Positions 6,711 through 15,389 are shown, numbered from the stretch's first letter. The stretch is 28,948 bases of DNA from an uncultured Collinsella sp. (GCA_959027945.1 CAUFRO010000026.1:1-28948); one strand, 5' to 3'. Numbers and translations are program-made. The notes: generated from the sequence alone by a model not told the origin.

Positions 6711-8240
6711 CTAGTCCAGCTTGGTGCCCGGTACTTGCGGCGCCTCTATAAGCCGCGCTTTGAGCTCGTTCAAAATGGAAACGGGCTGACGGTCAACGCT
6801 GTCCAGATGAAGCGTCGCCACACGAATGGGTGGCTGATATTCAAGCGAGTCGATGAGCACAGGAGAACCCAGGAACCGCTCGATTTCGTCTGCGATCGAG
6901 TCGGTCTCTTCGGGATCAAAGTCGTCGAAAAGCGCCACGAATGTCGGCCCCGTCGAGCGGAATAGGCGACCCTTGCCGCGCGAGCATTCCATAAGGCAGG
7001 CGGCGCTTTCGGCGAGTACACGGTCGCCTGCATCGAATCCAAATCGGGCATTGACCTCGGCGATATCGTCGACCTTAATGGCAATAAAGCCTGCCTCGCG
7101 CGCCACGCGGCGCATCTCTCCAATAGCGTTGACCAGCGCGTGGACATCGCCCAGACCCGTTACCGAGTCGGTCGTATCCGCTAGGCTTCGGTTGACGATA
7201 ATGCCCACATACATGCTGGGCTCGGTATCGGTGCCGTCCAAGCGGTAGCCCGTGCAGTCGCAAAGCACGTATTTTCCGGTGGCATCCATTACGCGATACT
7301 GCATGTAGTGGAAGTGCCACGTGCTGTTTATCACCATGTCGAGCTCGGCGCGTACGTTGTCGCGGTCCTCGGGATGAACGCGGGCGAGCCACATATCGAC
7401 TGAGTCAAAAGGGTGCTGGGAGGTCAGGTCAAAATCGCGCACGGCGTTAACCGACCATTGCGATTCTCCGGTATCGAGATTGAGGATAAACGGATAGCGC
7501 GTCTCGGAGCTCATGGAAATCGCTTGGAACACCCGGTCGTTGCAGGGAAGCTGATCGACGATTGGGCGTTGCGGCGCGTCATCGTCTTTCGGTTGCTGCA
7601 CACGATGCATTAGCTTATAGCGATACATCTTGCGATCGGCATCCATCGTCATCTGGCGACGCGTGTCGCCGGCAAGTGGATCGACGCGCGAGCAGCCAAA
7701 GCTAAAGCTGCCGATCATGGGTGCCTTGCCACCTGAGCTCGCCTCGATCAGTCCGGTACGTACCTGCTCCAAGCGCTGCTCGAGTTCGGTCTCGTTTGCG
7801 GAGGGCGAGATGAGCACAAACTCGTCTCCACCGATACGGAACAGCATCTCATCGTGCTCCATGGTTTCGGAGAGCGTGCGGCAGATGCTCAGAATATAGC
7901 GATTGCCTTCGGCGTGACCAAACCTATCATTGCAATGTTTGAGATGGTCGATGTCAATATAGGCGCAGGTGAAGGGGTCGCCTTTGTGCCAGAGTTGCTC
8001 AACGTGACGGTCGAATCCGTTGCGGTTGCCCAAGTTGGTGAGCGGGTCGATATAGGCGTTGCTCTCGAGCAACTGGCGCTCTTGTTGCAGGATGGCATGC
8101 GTCTTTTGCAGTTGCTCACCAACGGCGCGTAGTCCAGCGGGCAGCGCGGCAACATCGAGTTCGGCGGTCGAGATGCCATTCGCAAGTCGCTGAAGATAGG
8201 CAATAATCGATTGCTCGCCCATGCGATACGACTCGTTCAT
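6711..8240 (-). CDS. GGDEF-PAS-degenerate GGDEF protein (predicted diguanylate cyclase)
   Basis: A 509-residue cytoplasmic signalling protein. A helical N-terminus is followed by a GGDEF domain with an intact active-site motif RIGGDEF (GGDEF at 137-141), preceded by DPLTNLGNRNGF and IDIDHLKHCND, so it should make cyclic di-GMP from GTP. The RxxD inhibitory site is not conserved (MEHD at that position). A PAS-type sensor domain follows around residues 215-335, then a second GGDEF-like domain whose signature is STGPTF and is expected to be inactive. ATG at 8240 is chosen because AAGGAGG lies 9 bases upstream; a TTG nine codons earlier lacks such a site. No membrane segment is visible. It is paralogous to the larger gene just upstream on the same strand and shares its domain order. 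Confidence 0.88.
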   Translation of the reverse strand: MNESYRMGEQSIIAYLQRLANGISTAELDVAALPAGLRAVGEQLQKTHAILQQERQLLESNAYIDPLTNLGNRNGFDRHVEQLWHKGDPFTCAYIDIDHLKHCNDRFGHAEGNRYILSICRTLSETMEHDEMLFRIGGDEFVLISPSANETELEQRLEQVRTGLIEASSGGKAPMIGSFSFGCSRVDPLAGDTRRQMTMDADRKMYRYKLMHRVQQPKDDDAPQRPIVDQLPCNDRVFQAISMSSETRYPFILNLDTGESQWSVNAVRDFDLTSQHPFDSVDMWLARVHPEDRDNVRAELDMVINSTWHFHYMQYRVMDATGKYVLCDCTGYRLDGTDTEPSMYVGIIVNRSLADTTDSVTGLGDVHALVNAIGEMRRVAREAGFIAIKVDDIAEVNARFGFDAGDRVLAESAACLMECSRGKGRLFRSTGPTFVALFDDFDPEETDSIADEIERFLGSPVLIDSLEYQPPIRVATLHLDSVDRQPVSILNELKARLIEAPQVPGTKLD

Positions 8241-8278
8241 GATGGATAACCTCCTTGGGCGGAACAACGGTTTGTATC

Positions 8279-8309
8279 ATATCCCCAATTCGGCTTGAAT
8301 TGGGGATAT
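8279..8309. repeat. 13-bp perfect hairpin between the two GGDEF genes
   Basis: Inverted repeat with arms 8279-8291 and 8297-8309 around GGCTT, in the 127-base gap between the two c-di-GMP genes. It may reduce readthrough from the upstream GGDEF-EAL gene into the second gene, but no T-tract follows on the minus strand. Alternatively it is a leader element of the second gene. Confidence 0.55.
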
Positions 8310-8367
8310 AAGTTAGCCAATGGGGACAAATGCCCCCTTCGGCGGTGGCGTTTTGCGTGCGAGCGTA

Positions 8368-11085
8368 TCAGTTGCTATTGCCACCATCGAGCAATGCCTC
8401 AAAATCCTTTGCCGGCATGGGGCGGTAGTAGAGGAAGCCCTGAGCGTGGCAGGCTCCCATTTGTCGTAGCATGTTCGCCTGCTCATTTGTCTCAACGCCT
8501 TCGACCACGACCGGCAGATGGAGCGACTGCGCCATTTCGAGCATCGATGAAATGATCTGCGTACTGCGGCCTTGATCGCGGTCGGTGGGCACAAACGTGC
8601 GGTCGAGCTTGATGACGTCGACGTTGACGTTCTTGAGCATCGCGAGCGTGGACTGGCCGGTGCCAAAATCGTCCATGTAGGTCGAGAAGCCGCGGGTGTG
8701 CAGGTCGGCTGTCAGCTTGTCCACGGCCTCGGGGTCTCCCGTATAAGCCGTCTCGGTGATCTCAATGCGCATGAGCTCGGGCGGTAGCTTGTATTGGGCG
8801 GCAAGCGCCCCCATATGTTCGGCAACGTCGCAGGCAAGGATATCCACGCGCGACACATTAAGCGAGACCGGAACCACACGAAGACCGCGATCGATGCGCT
8901 CGCGCAGCCACGAGGCGACACCCTGCCAAATGTACTTGTCGAGTGTCACCACAAAGCCGCTTTCCTCGAGTGTGGGGATAAACGTTACGGGCGAAATGAG
9001 AGAGCCGTCCTTGTCAATCCAGCGGGTGAGTGCTTCGGCGCCAATAATCTCGCCAGTTTTCATATCGACCTGGGGCTGAAGATAGTACGTGATGCGACCA
9101 TTTGACAGCGCGTACTGGAACTCGGTTAGCGTGCGGTGGAACGCAACCTCATGCTCATATTCCTCGGGGCGGAAAATGGCAATGCGCTCCTTAAAGTCGT
9201 TTTTTGCGCGTCGATTGGTAAACATGGCCTTTGCCTGCGCATCGATGGTGATTTCCTCATTGGAGTCGATGGGGTAAACGCCCATGGACGGCCAAAAACC
9301 TACGCCGTCATCATGCCTGGCTACTGCCTCACGAACGCGGTTGTAGATTTGATGGACGGTGATGTGCTTAAAGGGGATGAGTACGCAAAAGTCATCTTGA
9401 CCCCAGTACCCTGCGACGCCCATATCGGCATTCTCGATGTCCTTGAGGACCGTGCCCACATCGGCGAGTACGCGGTCGCCCTCGGCCTGGCCGTGCCATT
9501 CATTAAACAGGCGCATGTGGCCCATGTCGACCGTGGCGATGCACCAGGCGCCGTCGCGCCTTGCCTCGAGAAATGCGTTGGCGCGCCGCATAAACTCGCT
9601 GGGTCGATAGAGGCCCGTGAGCGAGTCGATGCGTTCGGCGATGGCGCTTTTGCGCTCCGCCTCGGGCATGGGGAGACTGTCGTTGGGAACAAGCCCGCCG
9701 GCCGTGCGAAGGCGACGCTCGAGTTCGCCTAAAACGGCGGTCGCTTGATGGGTTAAGTGCTCGTAAAAGGCCGGGACGACAAGACAGACGGGAGTAATGG
9801 TGTCGCCCGCGATTTGAACAGGAGCGAAAACGGCCTCTTTAAGATGGCGGGTCAGTTGCTCGAATGCCTCGTGGTCCAAATCGTTGCTGAGCACGACGAA
9901 TTGGACGCTACGTGAACGGTAAACCCGGCTCCTGCCACGGGTGATCGACAGCATGCGGCCCGCGTATTCGGCAAGCATGTTGTCGACAGCCTCGGCCCCG
10001 TAGAGCTCGTTGAGCTTTGCCGTGCCACGAATGCGCACCGCTATAAGCCCCGTCTCGCAACGGTCGCGACGGCAGGCATCGATGGCGTTGACCAACATGC
10101 GCTGCGTTCCGAGGCCTGTGGCGGCGTCGACGGTTTCGGCAAGTGCGTGGTTGACGATCTCGCCGACATAGAGCGAGGGGACATTTCCGTCGCCGTCGAT
10201 ACGAAACCCGCGAGCACGGCAGAGGACGTAGTCGCCGGCGGCATTGCGTACGCGGTATTGCATAACTCGACGGTGTTTGGAGTCGTTATAGATTTGGTCG
10301 ATGTCGGTGATGTAGGCCTCAAGGTCGTCAGGATGGACGCGCGTCTTCCAGTAATCGCGACAGTTGTCTATGTGCTCCGAGGGAAGGCCAAGATCGCGCA
10401 AGGCACCTTGTGACCAAAGGGTGCGATGTTTGTCCAAGTTCTCGATAAAGAAATAACGGCCCTCGTTGAGCATCGAAAAGGCGTCGAAAATACGATCGCT
10501 TATTTCGAAGTCGTCGGCGTGGACTTGAGTGATATTGCGTCGATCGAGGTGCATGGCATAACGTAGCTTGTAGTCGTACATGCGATGGTCGGCATCGAGC
10601 GTCATGCGATTGGAAGCTTCGCCCAGGGCGGGGTCGGCATGTGACACTCCGTAGCTAAACGAGCGGGGCATCTCGGAATCGTTGTTTTTGAGCAGGACCG
10701 TTCGGCAGTGTTCCAGACGTTCGGCGAGGTCGTCCTCGGTTGCAATCGTAGACAGGATGGCAAACTCGTCGCCGCCTATGCGAAACGCCGCTTCGCCCAC
10801 CTTCATATACAGCTTAAGATAGAGACTTACCTGCAAGATATAGCGGTTGCCCTCGTCATGCCCAAAGACGTCGTTGCAGTGCTTGAGATTGTCGATATCG
10901 ATGAACGCCATGGTAACGGGGGCGTCCTGCTCCCAGAGCTCCTCGAGGGAACGGGCAAAGCCGCCACGGTTGCCAAGCCCGGTAAGCTGGTCGGTAAAGG
11001 CAGTCCTGATCAAATCCTCCTGCCGTTCGAGAAGGTCGCGGACGGTCTTTTCGAGCGTTTCGGTGTAATTGCTGACAGTATCCAT
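8368..11085 (-). CDS. GGDEF-PAS-GGDEF*-GGDEF*-EAL bifunctional-type c-di-GMP protein
   Basis: A 905-residue cytoplasmic protein. The first GGDEF domain is intact (FRIGGDEF at 104-108, no RxxD I-site). A PAS-like domain follows around 180-310, then two degenerate GGDEF-like domains (signatures RSVQF and GQDDF), and a C-terminal EAL phosphodiesterase domain. The EAL domain keeps its metal and catalytic motifs: AEALTRW near 683, LNVSR, EITET, DDFGTGQSTL near 805, KLDRTF, VEGVET and QGF. It could therefore both make and hydrolyse cyclic di-GMP, with the PAS and dead domains regulating the balance. No transmembrane segment is seen. The ATG at 11085 has only a weak ribosome binding site. Its N-terminal three-domain order is the same as in the downstream neighbour, implying tandem duplication plus added modules. 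Confidence 0.88.
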   Translation of the reverse strand: MDTVSNYTETLEKTVRDLLERQEDLIRTAFTDQLTGLGNRGGFARSLEELWEQDAPVTMAFIDIDNLKHCNDVFGHDEGNRYILQVSLYLKLYMKVGEAAFRIGGDEFAILSTIATEDDLAERLEHCRTVLLKNNDSEMPRSFSYGVSHADPALGEASNRMTLDADHRMYDYKLRYAMHLDRRNITQVHADDFEISDRIFDAFSMLNEGRYFFIENLDKHRTLWSQGALRDLGLPSEHIDNCRDYWKTRVHPDDLEAYITDIDQIYNDSKHRRVMQYRVRNAAGDYVLCRARGFRIDGDGNVPSLYVGEIVNHALAETVDAATGLGTQRMLVNAIDACRRDRCETGLIAVRIRGTAKLNELYGAEAVDNMLAEYAGRMLSITRGRSRVYRSRSVQFVVLSNDLDHEAFEQLTRHLKEAVFAPVQIAGDTITPVCLVVPAFYEHLTHQATAVLGELERRLRTAGGLVPNDSLPMPEAERKSAIAERIDSLTGLYRPSEFMRRANAFLEARRDGAWCIATVDMGHMRLFNEWHGQAEGDRVLADVGTVLKDIENADMGVAGYWGQDDFCVLIPFKHITVHQIYNRVREAVARHDDGVGFWPSMGVYPIDSNEEITIDAQAKAMFTNRRAKNDFKERIAIFRPEEYEHEVAFHRTLTEFQYALSNGRITYYLQPQVDMKTGEIIGAEALTRWIDKDGSLISPVTFIPTLEESGFVVTLDKYIWQGVASWLRERIDRGLRVVPVSLNVSRVDILACDVAEHMGALAAQYKLPPELMRIEITETAYTGDPEAVDKLTADLHTRGFSTYMDDFGTGQSTLAMLKNVNVDVIKLDRTFVPTDRDQGRSTQIISSMLEMAQSLHLPVVVEGVETNEQANMLRQMGACHAQGFLYYRPMPAKDFEALLDGGNSN

Positions 11086-11344
11086 GTTCTAAGCGACTTT
11101 CTGAGGTCGGGGCGGATTGCGTCGGGCGGGCTCGTTGTGTACACGCGTCGTTGCTCAGCGCTTTGCATGTATCCAGGCCCCCGCCTTGCCGCGTTGTTGA
11201 GTTAATTTGCCGGCTAATGTTCGCTGTTGATAACAGCTGAGTAGTGTAAACAATAGTGCACAATTATATATGGGTGCACATGCTGTGGGCGGCTATTATT
11301 CGACAAGCGGTAGCGCGACGATGCGATGTTCGATAAAAATGCGA
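11086..11344. other. Divergent intergenic region
   Basis: The 324 bases between the GGDEF-EAL gene and the lipase hold no gene I can support. The visible structure is AT-rich sequence near 11210-11280 and two GTGCAC hexamers 18 bases apart (about 11259-11282), a possible protein-binding site. The lipase promoter described separately occupies the right end. Confidence 0.4.
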
Positions 11345-11373
11345 CTGAGACGATATATGTTGACGGGTATACT
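11345..11373 (+). promoter_or_regulatory. Putative promoter of the patatin-like gene
   Basis: A -10 hexamer TATACT (11368-11373) is preceded at 17 bases by CTGAGA (4 of 6 matches to TTGACA). The start codon lies 37 bases downstream. TATACT also appears upstream of the deformylase-like gene (21372-21377) and of the aminotransferase fusion (27373-27378). Confidence 0.45.
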
Positions 11374-11409
11374 TGTCCCGGTTTAAAACGCAGGAACGGA
11401 GATGGTCGC

Positions 11410-12279
11410 ATGGCACAGCCGGATACGACGCGCACGGTGGGGCTGGCACTCGAGGGAGGCGGCTACCGCGGTATGTATACGGCGGGCGTGCTCGACGTTT
11501 GGATGGAGCACGGTTTGACCTGCGACCATATGGTGGGTGTCTCGGCGGGCGCGGCGTTTGGCTACAACTTTAAATCGCGCCAGATCGGCCGCGCCATTCG
11601 CTACAACAAGGCCTATTGCGCCGATAAGCGCTATGCGGGTGTAGCAAGCTGGTTGCGGACCGGCGACATGTTCAATGCCGATTTTGCCTATCACGAGGTG
11701 CCCATCGAGCGCGACCCCATCGACCTGGAGACATATCGCGCCTGCCCCATGCGGTTTACGTGCGTGTGTACCGATATCGAGACGGGCAAGGCCGTCTACC
11801 ACGACCTGCCCTATGGCGACGAGCGAGATATCGAGTGGATTCGGGCGTCATCGGCGATTCCCGTGGCAACGCGTCCCGTTGCTATTGGCGGGCATAAGTA
11901 TCTGGATGGTGGCGTGGCTGATTCTATTCCCAGCGCTTGGCTGCTTGCGCAGGGGTATGACCGCAATATCGTGGTACTCACGCAGCCGGCGGGCTTTGTG
12001 AAGCAACCCAACAGCGTGATGCCCATGCTGCGGCGCGTGTTCCGTCACTATCCGGAATTTGTTGCAGCGCTTGAGCATCGGCATGAGGTCTACAATGCCA
12101 CGCTCGATGACCTGGCACGTCGCGAGGCTGCCGGCGAAATCTTTGTGGTACGGCCGAGCGAATCGGTAAAGGTGCCGTCGCTGTGCCGCGAACCGGATGA
12201 GCTCGAGCGCATCTACCAGGTCGGTCGCCACGATGCGGAGGTGACCTTGCCTGCGCTGAAAGCGTATCTGGCGGGGTAA
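11410..12279 (+). CDS. Patatin-like phospholipase
   Basis: A 289-residue bacterial patatin-family lipid acyl hydrolase of the RssA/YjjU type. The oxyanion-hole motif GGGYRG is at residues 16-21, the nucleophile elbow GVSAG at 43-47 (Ser45), and the catalytic Asp lies in YLDGGVADSIP near 166, giving the Ser-Asp dyad of the family. No signal peptide is seen, so it acts in the cytoplasm or on the inner membrane face; the natural substrate is unknown. ATG at 11410 is chosen because GGAG lies 8 bases upstream and the family N-terminus begins there, although the frame is open further upstream. It is transcribed alone and ends in a strong hairpin shared with the convergent thiamine operon. Confidence 0.9.
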   Translation: MAQPDTTRTVGLALEGGGYRGMYTAGVLDVWMEHGLTCDHMVGVSAGAAFGYNFKSRQIGRAIRYNKAYCADKRYAGVASWLRTGDMFNADFAYHEVPIERDPIDLETYRACPMRFTCVCTDIETGKAVYHDLPYGDERDIEWIRASSAIPVATRPVAIGGHKYLDGGVADSIPSAWLLAQGYDRNIVVLTQPAGFVKQPNSVMPMLRRVFRHYPEFVAALEHRHEVYNATLDDLARREAAGEIFVVRPSESVKVPSLCREPDELERIYQVGRHDAEVTLPALKAYLAG

Positions 12280-12290
12280 GGGTCGCATAC

Positions 12291-12336
12291 GGAAAGCGCA
12301 TCCCAGAATGGACGTCCAAACTGGGATGCGCTTTCC
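12291..12336. terminator. Bidirectional hairpin between lipase and thiE
   Basis: Perfect 16-bp inverted repeat (arms 12291-12306 and 12321-12336) with a 14-base loop that itself contains the palindrome TGGACGTCCA. It lies 11 bases after the lipase stop and 45 bases beyond the thiE stop, so it probably stops transcription from both sides. T-tracts are weak. Confidence 0.7.
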
Positions 12337-12380
12337 ATTGCTGAAGATATGAGGCTGCGAATCAACTGCTCGGCCTAGAC

Positions 12381-13076
12381 TTACGCCTGCTGCCAGGTGT
12401 CGACAAGCTCCTTGGCCGCGGCGTAGGGGTCATCGGCGCTGCAGACGGCGCTCACCACAAAGAAGCCGTCGACGCCGGTGGCCTTAAGCTGCGGCAAGTC
12501 GGCTGTCTTAACGCCGCCGCCCACCACTATGGGCACGGGGCTTGCCGCGTGGAGTGCGGCCAGGTCCTCAAAGCTCCTTGTGATGATGGAGCCATCGGCT
12601 GCGCGTCCGCAATCGCGCTTGGTCTCAGTCTCGTGGAGCGGGCCGATGCCCAGGTAGTCGACTAGGCTCATGTCGGCGGTCTTGACGTACTCGAGCATCT
12701 CCTCGCAACGGGCCGAAAGGCCCACGATGGCGTCGGGACCCAAAAGTTTGCGGCAGACCTGGACGGGAATATCGCTTTGGCCCACGTGCACGCCGTCGAC
12801 AGCAATACCCTGCTCGCGTGCGGCAAGCACACAGTCCAGACGGTCGTCGATCAGCAAGGCGACCTGACCGGTCTTGCCGGCCTGAGCGATTGCCTGCGCG
12901 GCGTCGCCGGTCAGCGCAATGATCTCGCGGGCGCTTGCCACCTTGGAGCGCACCTGGATGCAGGTAAAGCCGGCATCGAGTGCCTGGGCCACCACATCGC
13001 CCACGGGGCGCCCGAGCGTGTTTTCGGGGCCGAGTACCAGATAGGCCGAGATATCAAGGTTGTCGCGGATGCTCAT
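12381..13076 (-). CDS. thiE: Thiamine-phosphate synthase
   Basis: A 231-residue TIM-barrel enzyme that joins hydroxymethylpyrimidine diphosphate and thiazole phosphate to give thiamine phosphate. Family motifs are QVRSKVASAREI (pyrimidine site), LLIDDRLD, GVHVGQSD, the signature LGIGPLHETETKRD and the phosphate-binding VVGGGVKT. The length is normal. The ATG overlaps the preceding gene's stop as ATGA, so translation is probably coupled. It is the last gene of the operon controlled by the TPP riboswitch at about 14320-14415. No thiD is visible beside it, so the pyrimidine kinase must be encoded elsewhere. Confidence 0.94.
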   Translation of the reverse strand: MSIRDNLDISAYLVLGPENTLGRPVGDVVAQALDAGFTCIQVRSKVASAREIIALTGDAAQAIAQAGKTGQVALLIDDRLDCVLAAREQGIAVDGVHVGQSDIPVQVCRKLLGPDAIVGLSARCEEMLEYVKTADMSLVDYLGIGPLHETETKRDCGRAADGSIITRSFEDLAALHAASPVPIVVGGGVKTADLPQLKATGVDGFFVVSAVCSADDPYAAAKELVDTWQQA

Positions 13077-13414
13077 CGTGCTTCCTCCTGCTTTTTGATC
13101 TGTGCTTCCATGCGCTCGAGTTTGCCGGTCATGGTGTCGGTAAATCCGGGACGAATATCGGCTTTGAGCACGACTTCGGTGCGGATGCCCTTGCTCGCCA
13201 ACACAAAGGTTGCGTCGCGCACGACCTGCATGACCTCGTCCCAGTCGCCCTCGATCTCGGTGAACATCGAGGTGGTGCGGTTGGGAAGGCCGCTCTCGCG
13301 AATGACGCGCACGACCTCGGCGACCTCGGCGGATAGCTCATCGCCGGTGCCGCATGGGGCGATGGCCACAGCGACGAGCGTGTTCATACCGGCATTGGTT
13401 GCGGGCTCGGACAT
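13073..13414 (-). CDS. MTH1187/YqgV family thiamine-binding protein
   Basis: A 113-residue small alpha/beta protein of the MTH1187/UPF0045 family, members of which bind thiamine or its pyrimidine precursor. The visible match is the N-terminal NTLVAVAIAPCGTGDELSA, the central TSMFTEIEGDWDEVMQVV, and a C-terminal strand with basic helix. The frame starts at 13414 with GGAGG upstream; a second Met nine residues later is nearer to typical family starts. It sits between thiM (stop 3 bases upstream) and thiE (4-base overlap), so it is part of the same riboswitch-controlled salvage operon. This supports a role in holding or delivering a thiamine intermediate. Confidence 0.87.
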   Translation of the reverse strand: MSEPATNAGMNTLVAVAIAPCGTGDELSAEVAEVVRVIRESGLPNRTTSMFTEIEGDWDEVMQVVRDATFVLASKGIRTEVVLKADIRPGFTDTMTGKLERMEAQIKKQEEAR

Positions 13415-13417
13415 GGC

Positions 13418-14257
13418 TTATGCCTCCTCGAGCTCGAGTCGGTTATCGGCGATGTCCTGGGCGCTCGCGCGGTAGAGCTCATCGATAAAGGCGACCTTAA
13501 AGCTTGCCGGGGCATCGGCGACGGCGGCAGCACGCGTGCCAGCGACGTTGTAGACGGCGGTGCCGCAGACGGCTGCCGTAAACGGATCGGCGGCGCAGGC
13601 ATACACAGCCAGCACGCCACCCTGCGAGCAGCCGCAGCCGGTGATCTTGGACATGAGCGGGCTGCCGCCGTGGGACTTGGCCACGGTCGTGCCGTCGGTG
13701 ATCAGGTCGACTTCGCCCGAGACGACTACGGCGCCACCGGTGTAGTGGGCGAGCGCCACCGCGGCATCGCGGGCGGCGTCTACCGTGTCGGTGGTATCGA
13801 CACCGCGTACGCGGCTCAGATCGGCCGCCTCGCCCTCAAGACCCCATAGGCCAGCGAGCGCAATGATCTCGGAGGCGTTGCCGCGCACGATGGCGGGCTT
13901 ATACTGCTTGAGCTCGTTTACCAACTGGGTACGCAGGCTGCCGATGCCTAGACCAACCGGATCGAGCACCCAGGGCTTGCCGGCGTCGTGTGCCGCCTTC
14001 GCCGCGCGGGGAATCGTCTGCTCGTAGATGGGGAAGAGCGTGCCCATGTTGAGATAGATGGCGCCGCCGCCGGCAACGAGCGCCTCGCCCTCGTCGGGCA
14101 GATAGACCATGGCGGCCGATCCGCCCACGGCGAGCTGCGCGTTGGCGACAAAGTCGATCGTCACCGTGTTGGTGATGGAGCCTGCCATCGGATTGGTGAC
14201 GCGAATCTCCTCCACGGCCTTGACCACATTTTGCTTAAGCTGTTCCGAATCAATCAC
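13418..14257 (-). CDS. thiM: Hydroxyethylthiazole kinase
   Basis: A 279-residue ribokinase-like kinase that phosphorylates 4-methyl-5-(2-hydroxyethyl)thiazole for thiamine salvage. Key segments are ITNTVTIDFVANAQLAVGGS at the N-terminus (substrate site), PWVLDPVGLG, IVRGNASEI, and the anion-hole loop ITGCGCSQGG near the C-terminus with the catalytic Cys. A GTG start at 14257 is chosen because AGGAGG lies 8 bases upstream. The frame remains open further upstream, but that part runs through the riboswitch and its terminator and is not coding. First gene of the thiM - thiamine-binding - thiE operon. Confidence 0.94.
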   Translation of the reverse strand: MIDSEQLKQNVVKAVEEIRVTNPMAGSITNTVTIDFVANAQLAVGGSAAMVYLPDEGEALVAGGGAIYLNMGTLFPIYEQTIPRAAKAAHDAGKPWVLDPVGLGIGSLRTQLVNELKQYKPAIVRGNASEIIALAGLWGLEGEAADLSRVRGVDTTDTVDAARDAAVALAHYTGGAVVVSGEVDLITDGTTVAKSHGGSPLMSKITGCGCSQGGVLAVYACAADPFTAAVCGTAVYNVAGTRAAAVADAPASFKVAFIDELYRASAQDIADNRLELEEA

Positions 14258-14279
14258 TGCACATGCCTCCTTGGCATAG

Positions 14280-14310
14280 AAAAGGGGCGCTGTGCATAGA
14301 CAGCGCCCCT
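14280..14310 (-). terminator. Expression-platform terminator of the TPP riboswitch
   Basis: Perfect 11-bp GC-rich stem (arms 14300-14310 and 14283-14293, loop 14294-14299) followed on the minus strand by TTTTCT, located between the TPP aptamer and the thiM start. This is a classic intrinsic terminator, so TPP binding is expected to stop transcription before thiM. Confidence 0.85.
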
Positions 14311-14319
14311 GTAAAGGCG

Positions 14320-14415
14320 GCATGCTCCCTACGCCAGCATTAACTGACAGGTTCAAAGGATTGGGCCCCATGCCCTCTCAGCCTTGTGGTTTGCACCGCC
14401 GGCACTCCCGCATCG
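14320..14415 (-). promoter_or_regulatory. TPP (THI-box) riboswitch aptamer
   Basis: Read on the minus strand, it contains the conserved THI-box blocks in order: GGGAGTGCC, then CTGAGAGGG (14373-14381), then CCTTTGAACCTGTCAG, then GCTGGCGTAGGGA. The outer P1 helix can form between ATGC and GCAT at its two ends. The P3 region between the first and second blocks is short. It lies in the leader of thiM and is followed by an intrinsic terminator, so control is at transcription termination. The sequence blocks are unmistakable. Confidence 0.95.
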
Positions 14416-14480
14416 AATCTGTTGTTCCCTATACTAGCGCACCGTTACAATGGTTGCGGTGAAAATGACTGGGGGACTCT

Positions 14481-15389
14481 ATGATCAAACTTGTGCTGAC
14501 CGATATGGACGATACGCTGATTCCAGCCGGGCATGACGGCGCCAGCGACTACGCCATTGAGGGTATTCATGCCATGCAGGCGGCGGGTCTGCACTTTGGC
14601 CCGGTTTCGGGTCGTCAGCCGTCCGCGATGGGCTGGATGTTCAAAAACCGTTCCGAGTGTTTTTCGACCGGTGCGTTCTGTAACGGCCAGGTGATGTTTG
14701 TCGACGGCGAAGTAGTCGCTTCGCGCGCAATCGACAACGATGCTCTGATGCGTTTGGCTGACTATCTGGAGCAAGAGACCGACGATACATTTCTAAAAGT
14801 CTACAGCCTGGGCGATGACTTTTGGGGCAACGATGCCTATTGCGTGACGAGCAATCCCGAGCGTGTGCGTCGCGCTATGGAGTCGGGCGGCAATGCGTGG
14901 CTCAAAGGCGAAGAGGCCCCGTGTCGTCCCGTCGTCGATGGCGCGCCGGTGTTTAAGGCGAATATCTGGAGTGCCCGTTCGCGTGAGGAGCTCGCGGAGC
15001 TACGCGAGCGCGTTGCCGTTGAGGTGCCGGAACTCTCGCTTGTGTTTCCCAACAACCGAGTGCGCCTGTTCGACATCCTTCCGGATGGTTGGGACAAGGG
15101 CTGCGCTGCGCTGGAGCTGGCGCGCGCCTTGAGCCTGACGCCCGACGAGGTGGCCGTATTTGGCGATTCCGATAACGATCTGCCCATGATCGATGCCGTT
15201 CCCAACTCCGTTGCAGTCGCCAATGCCAACGGGGCCGTCACGGCTGCCGCGCGCTGGCATATCGGCGCCGCGGTGGATGATGCGGTCGCCGGAGTCTTGC
15301 ATCAGATTGCCGCCTGCGCCGCGACGGGGGAGATGCCGCCGTTTATGCGCCTGCCGGGTACTGCCGACGCGAATCCCACTAACAGCTAA
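14481..15389 (+). CDS. Cof-type HAD-IIB hydrolase
   Basis: A 302-residue haloacid dehalogenase-superfamily phosphatase. Motif I is DMDDTL (nucleophile Asp8, acid/base Asp10), motif II is in PVSGRQPSA, and motifs III/IV are DGWDKG followed by FGDSDNDLPMID. The long middle part is the C2B cap typical of Cof/YidA sugar-phosphate and nucleotide phosphatases, so the substrate cannot be told from sequence. ATG at 14481 follows GGGGGA by 5 bases. The stop codon overlaps the ribosome binding site of the following LysR gene, 10 bases away, so the two are probably co-transcribed. Confidence 0.88.
   Translation: MIKLVLTDMDDTLIPAGHDGASDYAIEGIHAMQAAGLHFGPVSGRQPSAMGWMFKNRSECFSTGAFCNGQVMFVDGEVVASRAIDNDALMRLADYLEQETDDTFLKVYSLGDDFWGNDAYCVTSNPERVRRAMESGGNAWLKGEEAPCRPVVDGAPVFKANIWSARSREELAELRERVAVEVPELSLVFPNNRVRLFDILPDGWDKGCAALELARALSLTPDEVAVFGDSDNDLPMIDAVPNSVAVANANGAVTAAARWHIGAAVDDAVAGVLHQIAACAATGEMPPFMRLPGTADANPTNS

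Noticed and set aside
8311..8335. GGGGACAAATGCCCC as a fourth GACAG-loop hairpin
   Set aside because: Only four base pairs can form and the loop reads ACAAATG rather than GACAG; at best a degenerate relative.
11100..11280. Possible cyclic-di-GMP (GEMM-type) riboswitch in the leader of the GGDEF-EAL gene
   Set aside because: A minus-strand GGATACATGCAAAGC recalls one conserved GEMM block, but the partner block and the tetraloop-receptor helix are not recognisable. A covariance-model search would settle it.
14258..14371. N-terminal extension of thiM to an upstream start
   Set aside because: These codons run through the TPP aptamer and its terminator. The GTG at 14257 has a good AGGAGG site and matches the family start.
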